From positions 1-36,277 of the forward strand of contig DFFV01000090.1 of the NCBI GenBank assembly GCA_002371625.1: a DNA stretch of 36,277 bases, written 5' to 3'. Each line of letters begins with the position of its first letter. Within the stretch, counting starts at the first letter, position 1. This document shows positions 7,265-15,619 of the stretch, piece by piece. The DNA comes from Ruminococcus sp. UBA3767. Lineage in GTDB: Bacteria; Bacillota; Clostridia; Oscillospirales; Ruminococcaceae. The notes under the pieces were generated by a model. It saw only the letters and a list, made by a program, of their open reading frames with translations. It was not told the DNA's origin and did no database searches. A program made the position numbers and the translations under genes.

Positions 7265-10200
7265 TCAAGTCTGCGTTATATTTTCCGTAAAAGCCACATT
7301 TTCACTGCCAAGCAGCTCACTGAGCCGAGTGAGCAGCTCGCCAGTAACATTAACGCAGGGCGTTTCTTTAAGAGCTATTTTTTTCTTCAGGTCTGAAAGA
7401 TAAACTATCAGCCTGCTTCCAGAAGCAGAGTAAAAACCGCCTGCTGTCTGTTTGATTATCTCCAGCTTATCAGCCTCATGCGAGTCTATCCGCACGAACA
7501 GCGAACGCTGACGGCAGCTGTTGACAAATGAATCCGCCGTTTCTATCTCCTGTGCGATGAGCTTAGGCGCTTCGTCCTCCCTGCCCGAGATCGTTCCGCT
7601 TATGTGGACTATCGAGCCTTTGAGCAGCTTGTCCGCCGAGGACTTGTAAAGCTCGGGAAATACAACTATCTCCATTGCCGAATACCTGTCCTCTGCCTGC
7701 GCAAAGCACATCATATCGCCTTTTTTCGTTTTCAGGTCCCTGCGTGAAACTACCATTGCCACGATAGCAGCAGGCTTGCCCTCATCCTTGCCCTCGCTGT
7801 TTTCATGCTCCCTTGCAAGTTCAAGAGTTGTTCTGCATTTATCCGCAGCAGCAAAAGGCATATAGTCATCGGTCGGGTGTCCCGAAAGGTACATTCCCAG
7901 CGCCTCGTGCTCATATTCAAGCAGCTGCGCAGATGAGAATTCCTCACATTTTTTGATCGGCTTTTCAAGCTCGTGAGAACCTGTCTCGCCGCCAAGCCCG
8001 AAAAGATCGAGCTGCCCCTCAATGTTGGATTCCCTTGTATGAGCCGCATCTGCCATTATCTCGGCGCAGGCATCGAGCATCTCGTGGCGGTTGTTTTCAA
8101 AACAGTCGAAAGCACCGCTTTTTATAAGCGCCTCAACTGTGCGTGTGCTTATATCTCTTCCGCTGACACGGGTGCAAAAATCGTGCAGTGAACGGAACTC
8201 ACCGCCCGATTCACGTTCTTTGATTATACAAGCTATCGCAGCTTCTCCGAGGCTTTTCACCGCAAGCAGCGCAAAACGTATCCCCTGCGGCTGTGCAACA
8301 AAGCCTCTCTCACTCTTGTTTATATCAATCGGCAGCACCTTCACACCGCTGCGGCTGACATTTGCAATATAGCCAAACAGCTTATCGGTGCTGTCAAGCA
8401 GCGCATTTGTCATAAGTGCCGCCATATATTCTTTATAGTAATGGCATTTGAGATACGCAGTCTGATAAGAGATAGTCGCATAGGCAGCTGCGTGGGATTT
8501 ATTGAAAGCATAGCTTGCAAACGAGGTCATCTCGTCAAATATCTCATTAGCTACCTTTTCGGGCACGCCGTTGGCAACTGCACCGCAGCACTGCCCGGGT
8601 TCGCCGTAGATGAAGGCTTTTCTTTCAGCCTCGAGCACATCGGCTTTTTTCTTCGCCATTGCCCTGCGCACAATATCCGCTCTGCCGTATGAATAGCCGG
8701 CAAGTGTGCGGAATATCTGCATTACCTGCTCCTGATAAACTATACACCCGTAGGTCACTTCAAGTATATCCTTCAAAAGCGGATGCTTATAAGTGACCAG
8801 CGCAGGATCGTGCCTGTTGCGGATATATGTCGGGATAGAATCCATAGGTCCGGGCCGGTAAAGCGAGATAACTGCTATCAGGTCCTCTATGCCGGCAGGC
8901 CGCAGCTTGCTGATAGTTGCAGTCATTCCCGCACTTTCAAACTGGAACACACCCTCGGTCTTACCCTGTGAGAGCATCTCATACACCGCTTTGTCATCAA
9001 GCGGTATCTTGTTTATATCAAAATCGGGCACCTGTTTTTTCACCTGCTGTGCGCAGTGGTTTATTATCGTCAGGTTGCGAAGCCCGAGGAAGTCTATCTT
9101 CAGCAGTCCCAGTCTTTCAAGAATAGTCATTGTATACTGAGTTGATACCTGTCCGTCACGGGCATAGACGGGTACATAGTAGTCAACAGGCTCTTTTGTT
9201 ATAACAACACCAGCTGCGTGGGTAGAAACATTTCTCGGCATACCCTCGACTTTGACCGCAGTATCTACAAGCTCCTTTATCTTTGCATCGCTTTTGTACA
9301 TTTTGGCAAGCTCGGGCGAGCGCTTTACCGCTTCCTCAAGAACCATTCCTCTGGGAACAGCCTTTGAAACGGCATCTCCGACCTGGTATGACAAGCCCAT
9401 TACCCTTGCAACATCTCGCACCGCCTGCTTTGCGGCAAGTGTACCGAACGTAGCTATCTGCGCAACGTGATCGGAGCCGTACTTGTTTATAACATAGTCG
9501 ATGACCCTCTGCCTGCCCTCCATGCAGAAGTCCACATCAAAGTCGGGCATAGAAACTCTTTCGGGATTCAAAAACCTTTCAAACAGCAGATTGTATTTAA
9601 GCGGATCGATTCCCGTTATTCCGATGCAGTAGGCACAAAGACTTCCCGCACCCGAACCCCTGCCGCAGCCGACGGGTATCCCGTGCGTTTTTGCATAATT
9701 TATAAAATCCCATACAATAAGGTAGTAATCGGTATAACCCATTTTCGTGATGACATCAAGCTCATAAGCAAGGCGCTTTTTCGCTTCCTCGGTTGGTTCG
9801 TCATAGCGCTTATACAATCCCTTACGGCACATATCACGCAGGAACTTTTCATTGTCATCAACGCCGTTGATATGAAAATATGGCAGCTTAGTGTTGCCGA
9901 ATTCAAACTCAACATTACACTGCTGTGCTATCTTCACCGTGTTCTCAATAGCCTGCGGATATGCAGGGAAAAGCGCTGCCATTTCATCTGCACTTTTAAC
10001 ATAGAATTCTTCTGTCGGGAACTCCAGCTTATTGGGATCATCAAGCGTTGTGCCTGTTGAAATGCAGACAAGCACCCTCTGCGCTTTGGCGTCCTCTTTG
10101 CGAAGATAGTGGCAGTCATTTGTCGCAGCCATAGGTATGCCCGTTTCCTGCGAGATCCTTGCTATCTGCGGGATTATCAGCTTTTGCTCCTCAATGCCGT

Positions 10201-10732
10201 GATCCTGCAATTCAAGATAATAGTTGCCCTGACCGAAGATCTCGTTATACTTCAGCGCTGTCTGCTTTGCGCCCTCGTAATCCGAGTTCATCAGCTTTCT
10301 CGGTATCTCTCCTGCAAGGCAGGCTGAAAGGCAGATAAGCCCCTCGCTGTATTTCCTCAGCAGCTCCTCGTCAACTCTCGGTTTTGAATAGAAACCCTCG
10401 GTATACGAAAGCGAAACGAGCTTGATAAGATTGCGGTACCCCTGTGTATTTTTGCACAGCAAAAGCAGATGATAAGGCGACTGGTCGATCTTTGCGACCT
10501 TATCAAATCTCGTTCTTGGTGCAACATAAGTCTCACAGCCGATGATAGCCTTTATGCCCTGCGCTTTGCAGGCATTGTAAAACTCAACTGCCGCAAACAT
10601 ATTTCCATGGTCGGTGACAGCACAGCTCGTCATTCCCAGTTCTTTTATACGCTTTGCAAGCTCATTCAGCCTGCACGCACCGTCCAGCAGAGAATACTCA
10701 CTGTGAAGATGCAGGTGTACAAAATCAGTCAA
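7265..10732 (-). CDS. dnaE: DNA polymerase III alpha subunit, DnaE type
   Basis: Replicative C-family polymerase of 1155 residues. The N-terminal PHP domain (about 1-280) keeps HLHSEYSLLDGACR, AVTDHGNM and ATNDCHY. The palm has GCGRGSGAGS followed by PDFDVDF with catalytic aspartates near residue 400. IDFLGLRNLTII, the fingers region, a helix-hairpin-helix area and a C-terminal OB-like domain (MEIVVFPELY) follow. No exonuclease insertion is present, so it is DnaE and not PolC; in Firmicutes DnaE normally works beside PolC in lagging-strand synthesis. The start is a TTG at 10732 with AAAAGG 10 nt upstream. Only 2 nt separate it from whiA. Confidence 0.97.
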   Translation of the reverse strand: MTDFVHLHLHSEYSLLDGACRLNELAKRIKELGMTSCAVTDHGNMFAAVEFYNACKAQGIKAIIGCETYVAPRTRFDKVAKIDQSPYHLLLLCKNTQGYRNLIKLVSLSYTEGFYSKPRVDEELLRKYSEGLICLSACLAGEIPRKLMNSDYEGAKQTALKYNEIFGQGNYYLELQDHGIEEQKLIIPQIARISQETGIPMAATNDCHYLRKEDAKAQRVLVCISTGTTLDDPNKLEFPTEEFYVKSADEMAALFPAYPQAIENTVKIAQQCNVEFEFGNTKLPYFHINGVDDNEKFLRDMCRKGLYKRYDEPTEEAKKRLAYELDVITKMGYTDYYLIVWDFINYAKTHGIPVGCGRGSGAGSLCAYCIGITGIDPLKYNLLFERFLNPERVSMPDFDVDFCMEGRQRVIDYVINKYGSDHVAQIATFGTLAAKQAVRDVARVMGLSYQVGDAVSKAVPRGMVLEEAVKRSPELAKMYKSDAKIKELVDTAVKVEGMPRNVSTHAAGVVITKEPVDYYVPVYARDGQVSTQYTMTILERLGLLKIDFLGLRNLTIINHCAQQVKKQVPDFDINKIPLDDKAVYEMLSQGKTEGVFQFESAGMTATISKLRPAGIEDLIAVISLYRPGPMDSIPTYIRNRHDPALVTYKHPLLKDILEVTYGCIVYQEQVMQIFRTLAGYSYGRADIVRRAMAKKKADVLEAERKAFIYGEPGQCCGAVANGVPEKVANEIFDEMTSFASYAFNKSHAAAYATISYQTAYLKCHYYKEYMAALMTNALLDSTDKLFGYIANVSRSGVKVLPIDINKSERGFVAQPQGIRFALLAVKSLGEAAIACIIKERESGGEFRSLHDFCTRVSGRDISTRTVEALIKSGAFDCFENNRHEMLDACAEIMADAAHTRESNIEGQLDLFGLGGETGSHELEKPIKKCEEFSSAQLLEYEHEALGMYLSGHPTDDYMPFAAADKCRTTLELAREHENSEGKDEGKPAAIVAMVVSRRDLKTKKGDMMCFAQAEDRYSAMEIVVFPELYKSSADKLLKGSIVHISGTISGREDEAPKLIAQEIETADSFVNSCRQRSLFVRIDSHEADKLEIIKQTAGGFYSASGSRLIVYLSDLKKKIALKETPCVNVTGELLTRLSELLGSENVAFTENITQT

Positions 10733-10734
10733 CG

Positions 10735-11694
10735 CTATTTCGCCTTTTCCTTTCGTATTCTTTCCGCTATCTCAGCGATCTTCTGCATTCTGTGATTAGC
10801 TCCCGAACGGGAGATCGGCGGATCGAGCGCCGCACCGAGTTCTTTAAGCGTAAAATCTATATTATCATATCGCACTTTCGCTATCTCTTTCAGCGCATCG
10901 GGCAGATTATCAAGTCCCATTGTCGAATCGATAAGCTCGATATCACCTATCTGTCTTTCTGCTGCACCAAGTGCTTTGTCGATATTGGCGTTATCGCAGT
11001 TCATAGAGCGGTTTATCTTATTCTTGACATCCTTCATCATTTTAACGTTCATTATCTCAAGCGAGGACATCTGAGCGCCCATCATGGTGAGGATATCTAT
11101 TATATTCTCCGAATCCTTTATATAAACTATCTGGTAGTGTTTTCTCTCGATATGCTTGGGGATTATGCCGTAATTGTCTATCAGCAGCAGCCCCAGCGAA
11201 TTGCAAAGCTCAAGGCTTGGCATAACAAATTCCATGTGGTATTTTTTTTCGGGATTGTTCACGCTTCCGCAGGAAAGGAAAATTCCGCCCACGACATAGG
11301 GATAATACTTGGCTTTGGGCAGGTCGTCCTCGGTCATTCCCCTGCTCTCATCAAGCTGGAAATAGTCAAGTATAAAAAGCCTGTCCTCACGCCGTGTTAT
11401 CCTCAGGTCAAAAAGCACCGCCGAATGTCTGCGCTGTATCTCTATCACTTCAACGCCGTTGTCACATTCAAGTATCCTGTTAACGTTGAGAACAAAGAAA
11501 TCACGCAGCATCGGGTTTTCCGTAAGCACATTTATCTCGTCCACACTCAGCGAATTTGCGCACAAAAGCACCCCCATAAGACAGGCATCCGCCTTATCCC
11601 GTGAGTTGATGCGTTCGATTATTTCCTGCTTTGCTCTGTATGAAAACGAAAGCTCATGAACACTCTGGGTGTTATCATCTTTTTTCGATATCAC
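10735..11694 (-). CDS. whiA: WhiA-family DNA-binding regulator
   Basis: WhiA proteins combine an N-terminal degenerate LAGLIDADG homing-endonuclease fold with a C-terminal helix-turn-helix and affect sporulation, division and chromosome segregation. Seen here are SFSYRAKQEI at the start, a central YYPYVVGGIFLSCGSVNNPEK segment (LAGLIDADG half), and a C-terminal HTH with LKELGAALDPPISRSGANHR. Length (319 aa) is normal. The start is a GTG with AAGGA 9 nt upstream. It overlaps rapZ by 20 nt. The yvcK gene that often stands between rapZ and whiA is absent. Confidence 0.95.
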   Translation of the reverse strand: MISKKDDNTQSVHELSFSYRAKQEIIERINSRDKADACLMGVLLCANSLSVDEINVLTENPMLRDFFVLNVNRILECDNGVEVIEIQRRHSAVLFDLRITRREDRLFILDYFQLDESRGMTEDDLPKAKYYPYVVGGIFLSCGSVNNPEKKYHMEFVMPSLELCNSLGLLLIDNYGIIPKHIERKHYQIVYIKDSENIIDILTMMGAQMSSLEIMNVKMMKDVKNKINRSMNCDNANIDKALGAAERQIGDIELIDSTMGLDNLPDALKEIAKVRYDNIDFTLKELGAALDPPISRSGANHRMQKIAEIAERIRKEKAK

Positions 11695-12532
11695 GATGCT
11701 GTATCCTTATCTTATGATTTTTTTCACGAAGATGCTGTGCGAGCGCTTCGGCAAACGCCACGCTCCTGTGCTTTCCACCGGTGCAGCCAAAAGCTATTAC
11801 CAGCTGCGCCTTGCCCTCTTTCTCATAAAGCGGTATAAGAAAATCTATCAGGTTGCACAGCTTGTCCAGCAGCCTTTTTGACTGGTCGAACTTCATAACG
11901 TATGTATAGACCTCGGGATTTAGTCCCGTGAGGCCTTTAAGCTCATTTACATAAAACGGGTTCGGCAGGCACCTTACATCAAAAACAAGGTCAGCCTCGG
12001 GCATGTGACCGAACTTGAACCCGAATGAGCGCACATCTATATGCATATAGTCGCTGCTCTCGGAAAAAATGCCTCTCATTCTCTCACGGAACTCATTGGC
12101 AGAGGTATTTGTGGTATCGATATAGTAATCAGCCATAGCCTTGATAGGCACAAGTATCTCTCTTTCGGTCTCAATAGCCTTTCTGATATTGCCGAACGAA
12201 ACTTCATCAAGAGGGTGCTTTCTTCTTGTTTCCTTATAACGCCTGATGATAACGTCATCAGAGCAGTCAAGAAAAACTATCTTGAGTCCTACGTCCTCCT
12301 CCTTGAGCACCGAAAGGGTATCCTTCAGCTTCAGGAAAAGCTCGCCGCTTCTTATATCGATAACAAACGCTACCTTGTCTATCTTTCCTTCAGACTGGTT
12401 GCATATATCCACAAACTTGCCTATAAGCTCAGGCGGCATATTATCTATACAATAATATCCCGAGTCCTCAAGCACATCTACACAGCTTGATTTACCCGAG
12501 CCCGACATTCCTGTGATTATAACGAACTGCAT
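11675..12532 (-). CDS. rapZ: RapZ/YvcJ-family nucleotide-binding protein
   Basis: 285 residues with an N-terminal P-loop GMSGSGKSS (8-16) followed by DSGYYCIDNMP, and the C-terminal family block DVRCLPNPFYV ... IAFGCTGGKHRSVA. In E. coli RapZ is an adaptor controlling glucosamine-6-phosphate synthase sRNA decay; in Firmicutes (YvcJ) it hydrolyses nucleotides and its role is less clear. The ATG has GAGGT 9 nt upstream. It starts 2 nt after the murB stop, so the murB-rapZ-whiA-dnaE genes appear co-translated. Confidence 0.95.
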   Translation of the reverse strand: MQFVIITGMSGSGKSSCVDVLEDSGYYCIDNMPPELIGKFVDICNQSEGKIDKVAFVIDIRSGELFLKLKDTLSVLKEEDVGLKIVFLDCSDDVIIRRYKETRRKHPLDEVSFGNIRKAIETEREILVPIKAMADYYIDTTNTSANEFRERMRGIFSESSDYMHIDVRSFGFKFGHMPEADLVFDVRCLPNPFYVNELKGLTGLNPEVYTYVMKFDQSKRLLDKLCNLIDFLIPLYEKEGKAQLVIAFGCTGGKHRSVAFAEALAQHLREKNHKIRIQHRDIEKR

Positions 12533-12534
12533 TT

Positions 12535-13479
12535 TTACTTTACCTCACTTTTTTCATCAAATGGTACTATCCTTACTTCACATTCAAGGAACTGCCCTGT
12601 TTCTTTAAGTACAATTTTTTGTACTTGTTCTATAAGAGAAACCACATCTGCCGATGACGCATTATCAGCATTCACGACAAATCCGCAGTGCTTTTGTGAA
12701 ACCTGCGCACCGCCGACCTTGAAGCCTCTCAGTCCGCAGTCCTGAATGAGCTTGCCTGCGAAAAAGCCCTCGGGGCGCTTGAATGTTGAGCCTGCATTGG
12801 GAAGGTCAAGCGGCTGCTTATCCTTTCTTCTGCCCATAAGCTCTTCCATTTTAGCTTCTATCTCAGCTTTTTCGCCCTTTTCAAGCTCAAACACGGCTTC
12901 GCAAACAACAGCGCCTGTTTTCTGGATACTGCTGCTGCGGTAGCCCATTTCAAGCTGCTGCGCAGTAAGCGTTTCGACTTCACCGTCGGCAGTTACGACT
13001 GTACAGCTTTTGATGATATCCTTTATCTCTCCGCCGTAAGCACCTGCGTTCATAAACACCGCTCCGCCGACAGTTCCGGGTATGCCGTAAGCAAATTCAA
13101 GCCCGGTCAGCGAATTATCAAGCGCACATCTGCACAGCTTCATAAGGCTGCACCCTGCCTGAACGCTGACAGTAGTGTCATCAACAAAGCTCACCTGTGA
13201 CATTGCCGCACCGATATGCAGCACGACTCCGTCAAATCCCCTGTCGTCAAAAAGTACGTTAGAGCCTTTACCGAGCACATAGTATCTTATTTTATCATCT
13301 TTCGCACACCTTATCAGCTCTTTGAGCGCATCGGCAGAACCAACCTCTATCATAGCGATGCAATTGCCGCCGAGCTTGAAGGTAGTGTGTCTGCTAAGCG
13401 GCTCATTATTCAGTATCTCACAGCCTAGCTGCTTTGCAGTTTCAAGCAATCTATCACAATTCATTTCGGAACTGTCCAA
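12535..13479 (-). CDS. murB: UDP-N-acetylenolpyruvoylglucosamine reductase
   Basis: MurB reduces UDP-GlcNAc-enolpyruvate to UDP-MurNAc with NADPH and FAD in cytosolic peptidoglycan precursor synthesis. Motifs: RHTTFKLGG, VLGKGSNVLFDD, AYGIPGTVGGAVFMNAGAYG (FAD binding), MGYRSS, the catalytic-serine block NAGSTFKRP, and LECEVRIV near the end with the conserved glutamate. The frame is open to 13620, but that would overlap the PHP gene heavily. The first internal ATG (13464) has its AAGGAG 26 nt away, while a TTG at 13479 has that AAGGAG at 11 nt, so TTG is preferred (314 aa). Confidence 0.95.
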   Translation of the reverse strand: MDSSEMNCDRLLETAKQLGCEILNNEPLSRHTTFKLGGNCIAMIEVGSADALKELIRCAKDDKIRYYVLGKGSNVLFDDRGFDGVVLHIGAAMSQVSFVDDTTVSVQAGCSLMKLCRCALDNSLTGLEFAYGIPGTVGGAVFMNAGAYGGEIKDIIKSCTVVTADGEVETLTAQQLEMGYRSSSIQKTGAVVCEAVFELEKGEKAEIEAKMEELMGRRKDKQPLDLPNAGSTFKRPEGFFAGKLIQDCGLRGFKVGGAQVSQKHCGFVVNADNASSADVVSLIEQVQKIVLKETGQFLECEVRIVPFDEKSEVK

Positions 13480-13507
13480 TAATTTGGACTCTCCTTTCTG
13501 ATTATTA

Positions 13508-14230
13508 TTACAAATCAATTTCGGGGTGTTTGGAATGTATGTACTGCGCAAGGCGTTCATAGTCGGCATTGACCACGAGCCTTTCGGGGAAATCCACCTC
13601 CTGCGCAATAGCAACGGCATTGTCCACCACTCCGATTATATCGCAGAAATGACCGTCCGAATCAAAAACGACAGGCACTTCATACTTTTTGCACAGTCTT
13701 AAAAGCTCGTAGGAATTTTCCCTTGAGCCTTTCTTGTGGAGTATCGAGCTTTCGTTTATCTCGACAAGCTTTCCGTACTCCTTGAATGCCTTTACGCACT
13801 TTTCAAAATCTATCGGGAACATATCCGTCGTGCAGTGCCCGATAACATCGACTATAGGGTCTTTTGCGACGTTTAAATAGCACCTTGTGTGATTTTCAGC
13901 TGTTGTCGGCGGATAGCAATACCTGTGCATCGAAGCCACGACCCATTCCAGCTTTTCAAGAATATTTCTTGGAAGGTCCAGCGTTCCCTCATCATCAATT
14001 ATATTCGCCTCAACGCCTTTAAGAACGGTAACTCCGCATATCTTTCTCGGCAGCACCGAGAGATTCTCAAAGTGCCAGAAGTGCGGAGAATCGGGCATCT
14101 GCTCGCAGTGATCGGTCATTGCGATTATCTTTATCCCCTTTTGTGCTGCCCAATGGCAGTTCTCGGTTATCGTTGAATATGCGTGTGTTGAAGCGACGGT
14201 ATGCGTGTGCATATCTCCTATGATCTGCAT
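13508..14230 (-). CDS. PHP-domain phosphatase/phosphoesterase (YcdX-like)
   Basis: 240-residue metal-dependent phosphoesterase of the PHP superfamily. It shows the family motifs DMHTHTVASTHA at residues 6-17, AMTDHCEQMPD, GVEANIIDDEG, ASMHRYCYPP, GHCT and FDSDGHF, which supply the metal ligands. The short form matches the YcdX/histidinol-phosphatase-like group; the substrate is unknown. The ATG has TTTAGGAG 9 nt upstream. It lies between hprK and murB, probably in the same operon. Confidence 0.9.
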   Translation of the reverse strand: MQIIGDMHTHTVASTHAYSTITENCHWAAQKGIKIIAMTDHCEQMPDSPHFWHFENLSVLPRKICGVTVLKGVEANIIDDEGTLDLPRNILEKLEWVVASMHRYCYPPTTAENHTRCYLNVAKDPIVDVIGHCTTDMFPIDFEKCVKAFKEYGKLVEINESSILHKKGSRENSYELLRLCKKYEVPVVFDSDGHFCDIIGVVDNAVAIAQEVDFPERLVVNADYERLAQYIHSKHPEIDL

Positions 14231-14249
14231 TTGTTATTACTCCTAAACA

Positions 14250-14295
14250 GTACGATAATTTGTACTGATAATATTTCGTGTACAATAAAATGTAC
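14250..14295 (-). repeat. Four evenly spaced GTAC sites between hprK and the PHP gene
   Basis: GTAC occurs at 14250, 14262, 14280 and 14292: two pairs, each with 12-nt spacing, the pairs 30 nt apart, in an AT-rich gap of 66 nt. Each pair forms GTAC-N8-GTAC, a self-complementary arrangement. It could be an operator or only AT-rich spacer. Confidence 0.35.
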
Positions 14296-14296
14296 T

Positions 14297-15256
14297 TTAG
14301 AAATTATCCCAGCTCTTTACCTTGTCCTTTTTATCCATTTGCAGACCGAGGTTTTCAAGCAGCTCGGCAGCAGCGTTGTAGCCCATCTTCTTCTGACGGT
14401 TGTTCATAGCTGCAACTTCAAGGATAACAGCGAGGTTTCTGCCCGGTTTGATAGGGATGGTAAGGCTTGGCACCTTTACGCCGAGAATAGCGGTATACTC
14501 ATTATCAACGCCCATTCTGTCGTATATCTTTGTGCTGTCCCAAGGCTCAAGCTCAACTATAAGGTCGATCTTCTCGTTCACCTTGATAGCACCCATACCG
14601 AACAGTCTTCTGGTATTGATTATTCCGATACCTCTGAGTTCAAGGAAGTGACGGATATTATCAGGTGAAGAACCTACCAGCGTTTTGCTTGAAGTCTTTC
14701 TGATCTCGACCGCATCGTCGGCAACAAGTCTGTGTCCACGCTTTACCAGCTCGATAGCTGTTTCGCTCTTACCAACGCCGCTTTCACCGACAATAAGCAA
14801 GCCCTCGCCGTAAACTTCGATAAGCACTCCGTGACGGGTGATCCTCGGTGCAAGCTCAACGTTCAGGTATCCTATCAGCGCAGCGATAAAAGCAGTTGTG
14901 CTGTCATTGGTCCGTGCGATAGGAACATCATATTTCTTAGCTATCTCCAGCATCTCCGGGTAAAGCTCGTGTCCCCTTGCAACAAGAAACAGCGGTATCT
15001 TTGTAGCAAAAAGCGCATCTATCCTCTGATATCTCGTGTGCTCATCGAGCGATGCAAGGTAAGCAAACTCCATATTTCCGCAGATCTGGACACGTTCTGC
15101 ATTGAAATACTCATAAAAGCCCATAAGCTGCAAACCCGGTCTGTTGCAGTCATTCTCCGTAACGGTTATCGAGTCGATACACTCAGGTGCAAACACCATT
15201 TCGCAGTTGAGCTGATCGACGATATCCTTGACCTTAACGCTGAATATCTCTGCCAT
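14297..15256 (-). CDS. hprK: HPr kinase/phosphorylase
   Basis: HprK phosphorylates and dephosphorylates Ser-46 of HPr, the central sensor of carbon catabolite control in Firmicutes. The 319-residue protein has the N-terminal regulatory domain, RHGVLIEVYGEGLLI, Walker A GESGVGKS (157-164), and the family signature LRGIGIINTRRLFG, with KPGRNLA near the C-terminus. The ATG has AAAGGAAG 7 nt upstream. It is followed by the PHP-domain phosphatase gene. Confidence 0.97.
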   Translation of the reverse strand: MAEIFSVKVKDIVDQLNCEMVFAPECIDSITVTENDCNRPGLQLMGFYEYFNAERVQICGNMEFAYLASLDEHTRYQRIDALFATKIPLFLVARGHELYPEMLEIAKKYDVPIARTNDSTTAFIAALIGYLNVELAPRITRHGVLIEVYGEGLLIVGESGVGKSETAIELVKRGHRLVADDAVEIRKTSSKTLVGSSPDNIRHFLELRGIGIINTRRLFGMGAIKVNEKIDLIVELEPWDSTKIYDRMGVDNEYTAILGVKVPSLTIPIKPGRNLAVILEVAAMNNRQKKMGYNAAAELLENLGLQMDKKDKVKSWDNF

Positions 15257-15286
15257 AGTTTTTCTTCCTTTCGTTTTTGGATTATA

Positions 15287-15619
15287 TTAAAGTGATAATT
15301 CTTCATTATTTGTATGCGGCTCGTTTTTCCAGAAGTCCTTAACGGTTATCTGAACTGAATCAATAATATCAAACAGTCTTTCGCCGCCGCAGAATCCAAG
15401 TTGTTCTTCCTCGCCGAGTGTAACACCGAAGCCGAGTGCATCGCTGTAAAAGCCGTCAGACTGCACATTTACCTCGGGGTCTTTTTTATGCACCCACTGA
15501 TACAATCCCCACACGGAATTGTTTTCAGCAAAGCTTTCACCGTCCATAGTGAGCTTTTGCACGTCAAGGCACACTATGAAATCAACACAGTTCAGAATTT
15601 CAAAAGACCTTTTTTGCAC
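15287..15619 (-). CDS. Small unknown protein overlapping the upstream PLP-enzyme gene
   Basis: An ORF of up to 110 residues between the PLP-enzyme gene and hprK, starting at a GTG 28 nt inside the upstream gene; a later start is possible because AAAAGG lies just after that GTG. I do not recognise the family. The sequence is acidic and soluble, with no membrane segment or metal motif, and includes LGFGVTLGEEEQLGFCGG and a central WGLYQWVHKKDPE. Fit between its neighbours on the same strand supports it as real. Confidence 0.6.
   Translation of the reverse strand: MQKRSFEILNCVDFIVCLDVQKLTMDGESFAENNSVWGLYQWVHKKDPEVNVQSDGFYSDALGFGVTLGEEEQLGFCGGERLFDIIDSVQITVKDFWKNEPHTNNEELSL

Noticed and set aside
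13480..13620. Longer murB with N-terminal extension
   Set aside because: The extension overlaps the PHP gene, has no RBS and is unlike MurB; a TTG at 13479 with AAGGAG fits better.
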